From assembly GCA_001818355.1 (NCBI GenBank), contig MHKJ01000010.1, forward strand, positions 6,763 to 12,732: a stretch of 5,970 bases of DNA, in the 5' to 3' direction. The DNA is from Candidatus Kerfeldbacteria bacterium RIFOXYC2_FULL_38_9. GTDB taxonomy: Bacteria; Patescibacteriota; Patescibacteriia; UBA9570; XYC2-FULL-38-9. Shown one piece after another: positions 1-5,532 of the stretch. The position numbers and the translations under genes are program-made. How positions within the stretch are numbered: the first letter of the stretch is position 1; each line of letters begins with the position of its first letter. Below the pieces are notes generated by a model. That model ran no database searches. It saw only the letters and a list, made by a program, of their open reading frames with translations, and was not told where the DNA came from.

Positions 1-2
1 TT

Positions 3-1781
3 TCCGTATTGGAGTCAGCCAAGTTTTATCGTCGCGGGGTCGCTTCTGTTTTAGATATCGTGGCGCCGGCCGCCATGGCTGTCAAACCGCGTTTTGTGGA
101 TTTGGGCGGTCGTTTGGTCAGCACTTTGTTTGTGGTTACTTATCCGCGCTATATTGCGGTAGGGTGGTTTGCGCCGATTATTTTATCCAACTTGGAACTG
201 GATGTCAGTATGTTTTTCTATCCGGTAAAATCCGATATTATTTTAAAACAGTTGAAAAATCGCGTAGGTACTTTGCAAGCGCAATTATCTTCAGATCAAG
301 AAAAAGGCGCGGCGCGCGATCCTTTGCGCGAAACCGCTTTGCGGGATATTGAAGAATTACGAGATAATTTAACGCAGGGCACAGAGAAATTTTTTCAATT
401 CGGTCTTTATGTTTCCGTTTATGCCGACAACGAGAAAGAGTTAAAAGAAAAAGTCGATCAACTGGACAGCATGTTCGGTTCGCGGTTGGTAATAGCCAAG
501 CGCGCTTTTTATCAATCCGAACAAGGTTTTAATTCCACCCTGCCCTTGGGACTCGACGAATTGAGCATTTATTTTAATATGAACTCCAGCCCGTGCGCGT
601 CTTCTTTTCCTTTTATTTCCTCAGATCTTACTTCTGATCACGGCATTATGTACGGCGTGAATCGCCACAACGGCAGTTTAATAGTGTTTGATCGTTTTTC
701 TTTACAAAACGCCAACGCTGTGGTTTTTGCCACCTCGGGCGCGGGCAAAAGTTACGCCATTAAATTAGAGGTTTTACGTTCTTTGATGATGGGCATTGAT
801 ATTTTGATTATTGATCCGGAAAACGAGTATAAACATCTTTCCGATTCGGTGGGTGGCGCTTATTTGAACATTTCTCTTAACTCGCCGGTTAAAATCAATC
901 CGTTTGATTTGCCCAAGCCCATTGGCGAGGCTGATCGTCCGGCTGATATTATTCGTTCCGCGGTTATTACCATCAAGGGCATGTTGCGCATTATGTTGGG
1001 CGCGGTAACAGCCGAGGAAGATTCTATTTTGGATCGCGCTTTAATTGAAACTTATGCCAAGAAAGATATAACGGCCGAAAGTGATTTGCGCGAAATCGAG
1101 CCGCCTTTGATGTCGGATTTCATCGGTATTTTGGAAGGTTTTGAACATACGCGCGATATGGTTATTCGCTTGCAAAAATATACCGAAGGTACTTTTGCCG
1201 GTCTTTTTAATTCACCCACCAATATTGATACCCAGAATCAACTGATGACTTTTTCCGTGCGCGACTTGGAAGATGAACTGCGACCTTTGGCTATTTACAT
1301 CATTGTTAATCACATTTGGAACACAGTGAGGTCCGAGTTGAAAAAACGTTTACTGGTGATTGACGAAGCTTGGTGGTTAATGCAAAATGAAGACTCGGCC
1401 AAGTTTATTTACGCTTTGGTTAAAAGATGTCGTAAATATTATTTGGGTGTTACCACTATTACGCAAGATGTGAATGACTTTTTGAGCTCTCAGTATGGCG
1501 CCGCCATTGTGACCAATTCCGCCATGCAGTTGCTTTTTAAACAGTCGCCGGCTTCTATTAGTAATATTCAAAAAACTTTTATGCTGACAGACGGTGAAAA
1601 ATATCTGTTGTTAGAAGGCGCGGTCGGGCAGGGCATATTTTTCGCCGGCCCTAAACACGTGGCCATTCAAGTCATTGCCTCGCCGGTGGAAGACAAAATC
1701 ATCACCTCTGATCCCGGACAGTTACTGCAATTAGAGCAAAGCAAAAAAGAGTTTATGCAAGAAATGAATAAACAAGAATAA
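3..1781 (+). CDS. virB4: VirB4/TraC-like type IV secretion ATPase (5' partial)
   Basis: This is a cytoplasmic AAA+/RecA-fold ATPase of the VirB4/TraC family, the motor that powers assembly and transport in conjugation or type IV secretion machines. Residues below count from the TTG at 9. Residues 1-235 are the N-terminal VirB4 region, with a likely coiled coil near 75-125. The Walker A motif is SGAGKS at 243-248 (Lys247). The motif KINPFD is at 295-300. The Walker B motif is LLVIDEAWW at 448-456 (Asp452, Glu453), and the DEAW form is typical of VirB4. A conserved RCRKYYLGVTTITQD segment at 473-487 supplies the sensor Gln486. The frame is open to the left edge (codons at 3 and 6), so the TTG is probably internal. 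From memory of CPR homologues, only a few tens of N-terminal residues are missing. The C-terminus is complete, ending in TAA. The next gene starts 12 nt downstream, which suggests co-transcription. The family call is firm. The transported substrate (DNA, protein or pilin) cannot be read from this gene. Confidence 0.93.
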   Translation, partial: SVLESAKFYRRGVASVLDIVAPAAMAVKPRFVDLGGRLVSTLFVVTYPRYIAVGWFAPIILSNLELDVSMFFYPVKSDIILKQLKNRVGTLQAQLSSDQEKGAARDPLRETALRDIEELRDNLTQGTEKFFQFGLYVSVYADNEKELKEKVDQLDSMFGSRLVIAKRAFYQSEQGFNSTLPLGLDELSIYFNMNSSPCASSFPFISSDLTSDHGIMYGVNRHNGSLIVFDRFSLQNANAVVFATSGAGKSYAIKLEVLRSLMMGIDILIIDPENEYKHLSDSVGGAYLNISLNSPVKINPFDLPKPIGEADRPADIIRSAVITIKGMLRIMLGAVTAEEDSILDRALIETYAKKDITAESDLREIEPPLMSDFIGILEGFEHTRDMVIRLQKYTEGTFAGLFNSPTNIDTQNQLMTFSVRDLEDELRPLAIYIIVNHIWNTVRSELKKRLLVIDEAWWLMQNEDSAKFIYALVKRCRKYYLGVTTITQDVNDFLSSQYGAAIVTNSAMQLLFKQSPASISNIQKTFMLTDGEKYLLLEGAVGQGIFFAGPKHVAIQVIASPVEDKIITSDPGQLLQLEQSKKEFMQEMNKQE

Positions 1782-1793
1782 CAATAATATTAT

Positions 1794-2411
1794 ATGATCA
1801 CTTTAACCAGACCAGTTAAGATCGGCTTAATCGCCGCCGGAGCATTATTAGCCTTGGGTATCATTATTGTTTTGGCTATTGTTTTAACCGCAGGTGGCAG
1901 TAAGCAAAGCCTCAACAACACCAACGACACCAATGCCAACGCTAATTTACCCATGGCCAACAGCGCGCCATTAAATAATGATAATGCCAATGCCGATACA
2001 GTTTCAGGCGATAATAAAAATACCAATGAAGCAGTCAACACCAAAGATTCGCTTTTACGTTTAGGGCGCATAGTGGTAGAGCGTTACGGCAGTTTTTCCA
2101 ATAGAAATAATTTTGAAAATATCACTCGGTTAGAACCGTTTATGACCGAAGATTTTAAAAAGATTTCCATTGAATCTATTGATGAACAACAAAAACAACC
2201 GCAAGAAGAAGATTTTTACGGTATTGCCACCTCGGCTATTGCTATGGATTTAACGAATTTTTCAGCCAAAGAATCGGCTATGGTAACGGTTACCACGACT
2301 CGTACCGAATCCCGCGCCAACCAAGACGATAATGTTTTCACCCAAACCGCCGAAGTCAGTTTTAAATACGTTTCCGGAAATTGGAAAGTGGATAACATTA
2401 CATGGAAATAG
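1794..2411 (+). CDS. Membrane-anchored protein with possible VirB8/NTF2-like exposed domain
   Basis: This 205-residue bitopic membrane protein follows the VirB4 gene by 12 nt. Residues 9-32 form one hydrophobic helix after a short basic N-terminus (Arg6, Lys9). Residues 38-83 are an Asn/Asp/Ala/Thr-rich linker. Residues 84-205 form a compact domain with helices (LLRLGRIVVERYGSFSN, then FMTEDFKKISIESI) followed by beta strands (SAMVTVTTTRTES, AEVSFKYVSGNWKVDNITWK). One TM helix followed by an alpha-then-beta domain ending in a Trp-containing strand matches the layout of VirB8 and related NTF2-like transfer proteins. I infer a VirB8-like assembly role from that layout and the VirB4 neighbour, not from a diagnostic motif. 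The RYGSFSN...PFMTEDF pattern resembles a family I recall in CPR genomes. There are no cysteines. The ATG follows an A/T-rich leader (ataatattat) with no Shine-Dalgarno site. The stop is TAG. Confidence 0.85.
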   Translation: MITLTRPVKIGLIAAGALLALGIIIVLAIVLTAGGSKQSLNNTNDTNANANLPMANSAPLNNDNANADTVSGDNKNTNEAVNTKDSLLRLGRIVVERYGSFSNRNNFENITRLEPFMTEDFKKISIESIDEQQKQPQEEDFYGIATSAIAMDLTNFSAKESAMVTVTTTRTESRANQDDNVFTQTAEVSFKYVSGNWKVDNITWK

Positions 2412-2435
2412 AAATTTATTATTAAATCATATATT

Positions 2436-2753
2436 ATGAATGAAGATATAGCAAAAGAAATAAAGATAAAAGAAGATGAAATTGAAAAACAACTGGATCG
2501 TATTTATACAATGGTGAAAGAACATACGCCGCAATCATTTTTAAAAATTGAGTATAAACGCGCGGTTGAAAGAATAACTGAAAAATATCATTTACTATTA
2601 AGTAATCTCGAACAACAAAAACAAATTTTAGGAGATGAAAAATATGCTAAATTTGATCAAACATTACGCGAAGAATATAAAAAAGAAATAGTTTTTTTGG
2701 CAGTTGCTATTGATGAAGCAACTGGTGTTAATACCGAAAAAGAAGAAAGATAA
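2436..2753 (+). CDS. Small charged helical (coiled-coil) protein, unknown function
   Basis: I do not recognise this 105-residue protein. It is rich in Lys, Glu and Ile and is almost certainly all helical. Residues 5-30 (KEIKIKEDEIEKQLDRIYTM) have heptad-like hydrophobic spacing, and residues 42-90 continue as charged amphipathic helix (ITEKYHLLLSNLEQQ, then LREEYKKEIVFLAVAI). It has no signal peptide, membrane segment or cysteine, so it is probably cytoplasmic. Its stop lies 2 nt before the start of the next gene, implying tight coupling and perhaps a physical partnership with that product. Its base composition differs from that of the upstream genes: my count for 2461-2700 is 64 G+C in 240, against 108 in 240 for 1441-1680 in the VirB4 gene. 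The start lies 24 nt after the previous stop and is preceded by A/T-rich sequence with no Shine-Dalgarno site. It is a real gene by length, spacing and composition, but its role is unknown. Confidence 0.8.
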   Translation: MNEDIAKEIKIKEDEIEKQLDRIYTMVKEHTPQSFLKIEYKRAVERITEKYHLLLSNLEQQKQILGDEKYAKFDQTLREEYKKEIVFLAVAIDEATGVNTEKEER

Positions 2754-2755
2754 AT

Positions 2756-4219
2756 ATGGCTCCTGACGGCAGTCGAAGTATATTAGATTATCTTAAAGGG
2801 GGTGCTTTAGATTATGCCTGTGAAACAATAGTTGGCTCAGGCGCTGTTTTGGATATTGCAAGTTTGGCTAAAAAAAGTTACCAACAATACAAAAAAACTG
2901 GTGTTAAAGGATTGGCCAGTAAAGGAATGATGGCTGAAATAGCCTCTACAGTAGGTAGTATCATTACTGATGAATTATCTAACGGAATTATCGGTTTAGA
3001 TGATATTAAAGAAGCCATCAAACAAAAGTCTTTAGCGCATTTTTTGAACAATATTAATTTAAAAAATATCGCCGCCACCGCTGCTTTAGGCATGATGGCT
3101 GGACCCCTTGGATTTGTTGCTGCGCGTGCTATTCGTAGTAGTATGCCAGATGTTACTGTGGGAGATATTAGCAAGGCATTAAAAACAGGATATTCAGAAA
3201 GAAATGCTTCTGCAGGATTTAATAAATTGAAAGATTTAATAAAAGAACGGCAAGGAGGAGGGGGGGTAATAAATTCTACTGACGCCACAAGAGAAGCGAA
3301 TCTATCTTCACAATTACAAAAAGCAAAAATACAAGCTCGTGCGGATAATAATGCTAAATCAACAATGAATGAAGGACGAACACCTGGGGACGGAGAAAGA
3401 AGAAGCGGAGGGCAGGCTGACGAAAGACAAAACAGAGAAGGGCGACAAGGTAGTGATGCAGAAAATGTTGGGAATCAGAATCGAGAGAATCAAGAAGAAG
3501 CAGGGCCGGCCGGTAAAGAAGAGAGTAGAGGTGAAGATCAGGATGGTGATCAGGGAGAAGAAGAAAAAAAAGATGGCGAAAAGGATAAAAATAAGGATAA
3601 AGAAGAAAATGAAGATAAAGAAAAAGATTCTGAAAATAAAAAAGAAAATGAATCTGGAAAGCAAGACAAGTCTGACGCTTCTAGCGAAAACGAAAAAACT
3701 CCTCCTATCTCCAAACTGCCCGCCACCGGTCCGGGTTCTGGTCAGCAGGGAAATAAAGAAGAAGATCAAGACAGCGAAGGAGCGCGTCAAGCTCAATTAA
3801 CCCGAGCCCAAAAAGGCAAAAAAGCAGAGGACAAAAAAAAGAAAAAAGAAGAAGAAAAGGCCCAAGCCAAAGCCAAAGCCGCCAAAGACCTGGCTAAAAA
3901 CAAGGCTCTCAGTAAAGTTTTATGGGGTATAATTGTGGACGCGTCCTGTTTGGAGCCCATTGGTTTTGGTTTGATAATTTTAAATATTCTGGGCAAGTAT
4001 ATTGGTGTATTGGATAAATTTGTTTTAAAACCTAATTTTGTACAAGAATGGTGTATTCGTTTGATTATTATCGAATGGACAATAGTGTTTATTTTGTTAA
4101 TAGGCGGAATTTCTATCATATTTTTACCATACAGAATGATTCATAATTTGAGTTTTTCAAACCTCGTTCAGCTTTATGAGTTTTTACCAGGCCTTGATGT
4201 CTTGTGGTCCCTCTTTTAA
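2756..4219 (+). CDS. Large protein: helical N-domain, K/E-rich disordered middle, C-terminal membrane region; unknown
   Basis: I do not recognise this 487-residue protein. Three parts are visible. Residues 1-165 are helical with small-residue hydrophobic patches, including 104-127 (IAATAALGMMAGPLGFVAAR), which could be a membrane-associating or buried helix. Residues about 166-385 are disordered: first Gly/Arg/Asn/Gln-rich, then nearly pure Lys/Glu/Asp, then Ala/Lys-rich (AQAKAKAAKD). Residues about 387-460 hold two long hydrophobic stretches, 388-419 (with Asp395 and Glu400) and 433-460 (with Glu440). An amphipathic tail follows and ends in LDVLWSLF. No signal peptide is seen, so the N-domain and the charged region probably lie in the cytoplasm. 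Downstream position in a VirB4 cluster suggests a secretion-machine membrane component. A diverged VirB6-like channel is possible, but I see too few TM helices to claim it. The purine-rich middle leaves long shadow frames on both strands. The start is 2 nt after the previous stop, with a weak purine-rich stretch (agaagaaaga) before it. See the G7 and A_AAA_AAG sites. Confidence 0.85.
   Translation: MAPDGSRSILDYLKGGALDYACETIVGSGAVLDIASLAKKSYQQYKKTGVKGLASKGMMAEIASTVGSIITDELSNGIIGLDDIKEAIKQKSLAHFLNNINLKNIAATAALGMMAGPLGFVAARAIRSSMPDVTVGDISKALKTGYSERNASAGFNKLKDLIKERQGGGGVINSTDATREANLSSQLQKAKIQARADNNAKSTMNEGRTPGDGERRSGGQADERQNREGRQGSDAENVGNQNRENQEEAGPAGKEESRGEDQDGDQGEEEKKDGEKDKNKDKEENEDKEKDSENKKENESGKQDKSDASSENEKTPPISKLPATGPGSGQQGNKEEDQDSEGARQAQLTRAQKGKKAEDKKKKKEEEKAQAKAKAAKDLAKNKALSKVLWGIIVDASCLEPIGFGLIILNILGKYIGVLDKFVLKPNFVQEWCIRLIIIEWTIVFILLIGGISIIFLPYRMIHNLSFSNLVQLYEFLPGLDVLWSLF
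3252..3266 (+). other. AAGGAGG followed by G7 run inside coding region
   Basis: Positions 3252-3258 read AAGGAGG, the strongest Shine-Dalgarno-like match I see in the window. One base later there is a run of seven G (3260-3266). Both lie inside the 487-residue gene at Gly167-Val171, where the N-terminal domain ends. No ATG, GTG or TTG lies at a suitable distance downstream, so it is not an internal translation start. Both shifted frames stop at once: the +1 frame meets TAA at 3267 and the -1 frame meets TGA at 3280. Slippage in either direction would therefore release a product of about 170-175 residues. Whether slippage occurs is unknown. Confidence 0.4.
3353..3895 (+). repeat. Purine-rich low-complexity tract coding a Lys/Glu-rich disordered region
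   Basis: This stretch covers about residues 200-380 of the 487-residue protein. The coding strand is strikingly purine-rich, especially between 3550 and 3660, where degenerate copies of gataaa/gaagaaaa units encode DKNKDKEENEDKEKD-type sequence. Its 3' part (3840-3890) has short gccaaa repeats that encode AKAKAAK. Scarcity of T on the coding strand removes stop codons from the other frames, so long spurious reading frames appear on both strands. A more G+C-rich insert at about 3711-3750 encodes KLPATGPGSGQQG. Repeats of this kind expand and contract easily, so length may vary between strains. Confidence 0.75.
3835..3841 (+). other. In-frame A_AAA_AAG slippery heptamer
   Basis: Within an A8 run (3833-3840) the gene's codons fall as AAA AAA AAG, giving the heptamer A_AAA_AAG in the phase used for -1 frameshifting in E. 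coli dnaX. A partial Shine-Dalgarno-like AGAGG lies at 3826-3830, closer than the dnaX spacing. The -1 frame would add about 18 residues, many of them basic, and stop at TAA 3895-3897, just before the membrane region. Only a weak possible stem (AGCC with GGCT) is visible downstream. Lys-rich A/T-rich genes contain this heptamer by chance, so function is unproven. Confidence 0.3.
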
Positions 4220-4233
4220 AGACAAGAAAAATG

Positions 4234-4242
4234 TGTTATAAT
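4234..4242 (+). promoter_or_regulatory. Extended -10 promoter for the propeller gene
   Basis: TGTTATAAT is a perfect extended -10 element (TGn plus TATAAT). It lies in the 61-nt gap, the only gap over 25 nt in the window. No good -35 box is present: the hexamer at 17-nt spacing is TTTTAA (4214-4219), a weak match that covers the upstream gene's stop. Transcription would start near 4249 and give a leader of about 30 nt. It would drive the propeller gene and, through the 1-nt junction, the DsbA-like gene. It matches the bacterial housekeeping sigma consensus but is not tested. Confidence 0.5.
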
Positions 4243-4280
4243 AAAAGAGTGCAAAAGGGAAGTTAATTTTTAGATATTAT

Positions 4281-5531
4281 ATGGTTTTTTCTAGAAAATT
4301 AAAAATAATCTTGGAAATTGTCGGGTTTATTTTAGCCATTATTTTAATAGCCTTTTTGCTTTATTTGGTTTTTTTTAAAAGCACCGCCACCCCTCCTGCA
4401 GAGCCTAACGTGAACAACGCTAACCAAAACACCAACGCCGGTTTACCAGGGGTGAACAACGCTAATGTTAATATACCCGCGAACTATAATACCAACGGAG
4501 AACAGCCGACCCAATTGCCGGGTGTGGACAACACCGCTAATGGCGGTTTAACCAAAACAGAAATCATTACTCCGGATATCAATACCCAAAATCCGGAAAT
4601 GGCCGGCGACGGCTCGGTGCGTTATTACAATCCAGACGACGGTAAATTTTATAATGTTGATAATAATGGCAATATTTCTGAAATTTCTAAATTGATGTAT
4701 CAAGGTGTGTCGCAGGTTACTTGGGCCAACAATGCCAACCAAGCGATTTTGGAGTTTCCCGATCAATCCAATGTTTTTGTGGATTTAAAAACCAACAAAC
4801 AAACTACTTTACCAAAAGAATTTCAAGATTTTACTTTTTCTCCGGATGCTAAACAAATAGCCTTTAAGTATTTATCCAGCGATCCTGAAAAAAACGTTTT
4901 AGCCATAGCAAGCCCCGACGGTTCAGGGGCGCGCACCATTGAACCCTTGGGAGAAAACGAAGATATTACCCAGGTAGACTGGTCTCCTACCGGTAAAGTG
5001 GTGGCTACCTGGACCGAGTTTATTGATGCCAACAGGCAGGAAATCGGTTTTGTCGGTTTGAATGATGAAAATTTTAAAGGCGTGGTGGTGCACGGTTATG
5101 GCTTGCAAACGCAATACTCTCCCGATGGCCAGCGTTTATTATACAGCACTTTTTCGGCTGATAGCAATTATAATCCCACAGTGTCCATTGTGGACGCTAA
5201 CGGCGATGACATCGGTAAAAACAATAAAGACTTGGAACTTAATACTTTCGCGCGCAAATGTTCTTTTTCGGCTGACAACGCTAAAGTGTATTGTGGTATT
5301 CCCAAAGAGCAAAAATACGGTTATGGTTTGGAACCGAGTATTTTAAGAGGAACAACTGATGATATTTATGAGGTAGACCTTAAAAACGGCACTAAAAAGC
5401 GTATTGCGGTGCCGGTGGATGCGCAAGGAAACCCCGCTTATGCGGTCAATAAAATGTTTGTGGCGCAAAATGGTCAGTATCTTTATTTTCGTGATGAACA
5501 ATCCGGCCAGTTAGTAAAAATAAGTTTGTGA
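4281..5531 (+). CDS. Membrane-anchored beta-propeller protein (TolB/WD40-like repeats)
   Basis: This 416-residue exported protein has a basic N-terminus (Arg5, Lys6, Lys8) and a signal-anchor helix at about 9-32. An Asn/Pro/Thr-rich linker runs from 35 to 90 and carries two related units, LPGVNNAN (55-62) and LPGVDNTAN (79-87). Residues about 110-416 are a beta-propeller built from about seven units. The TolB/WD40-like hairpins are FTFSPDAKQIAFKY (184-197), VDWSPTGKVVATW (232-244), TQYSPDGQRLLYS (277-289), CSFSADNAKVYCG (327-339) and FVAQNGQYLYF (393-403). Propellers of this kind usually bind proteins, and no enzyme motif is seen. Its only two cysteines, Cys327 and Cys338, lie in one blade and could form a disulphide. 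The next gene encodes a likely thiol oxidoreductase and starts 1 nt after this stop. The purine run aagggaag at about 4255-4262 is too far from the ATG (about 18 nt) for a normal Shine-Dalgarno site. The stop is TGA. The fold is confident; the partner is unknown. Confidence 0.88.
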   Translation: MVFSRKLKIILEIVGFILAIILIAFLLYLVFFKSTATPPAEPNVNNANQNTNAGLPGVNNANVNIPANYNTNGEQPTQLPGVDNTANGGLTKTEIITPDINTQNPEMAGDGSVRYYNPDDGKFYNVDNNGNISEISKLMYQGVSQVTWANNANQAILEFPDQSNVFVDLKTNKQTTLPKEFQDFTFSPDAKQIAFKYLSSDPEKNVLAIASPDGSGARTIEPLGENEDITQVDWSPTGKVVATWTEFIDANRQEIGFVGLNDENFKGVVVHGYGLQTQYSPDGQRLLYSTFSADSNYNPTVSIVDANGDDIGKNNKDLELNTFARKCSFSADNAKVYCGIPKEQKYGYGLEPSILRGTTDDIYEVDLKNGTKKRIAVPVDAQGNPAYAVNKMFVAQNGQYLYFRDEQSGQLVKISL

Positions 5532-5532
5532 T

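Noticed and set aside
9..11. TTG as the true start of the VirB4-like gene
   Set aside because: The frame is open to the window edge, no ribosome binding site can be seen, and family members as I remember them extend a few tens of residues further upstream.
2878..3288. 136-residue reading frame on the - strand
   Set aside because: It is antisense to gene 4, whose sequence explains the region. It has no supporting spacing, and its composition is a mirror of the coding strand.
3716..3730. LPATG, a sortase-type motif (residues 321-325) in the large protein
   Set aside because: It is about 60 residues from the first hydrophobic stretch, is followed by a long charged segment instead of a TM helix and short basic tail, and the protein lacks a signal peptide.
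3369..3800. Long overlapping basic reading frame on +, with another on - at 3359-3796
   Set aside because: Both are by-products of the purine-rich tract, which lacks stop codons in other frames. Their translations are low-complexity Lys/Arg or Phe/Ile runs with no start context.
3928..3933. TATAAT inside the large gene
   Set aside because: It has no TG extension and no -35 at proper spacing, lies in coding sequence, and no gene start follows closely.
4201..4226. CTTGT...ACAAG inverted repeat as a terminator after the large gene
   Set aside because: The stem is only 5 bp, A/T-rich, interrupted, and not followed by a T run. It is more likely chance next to the promoter.
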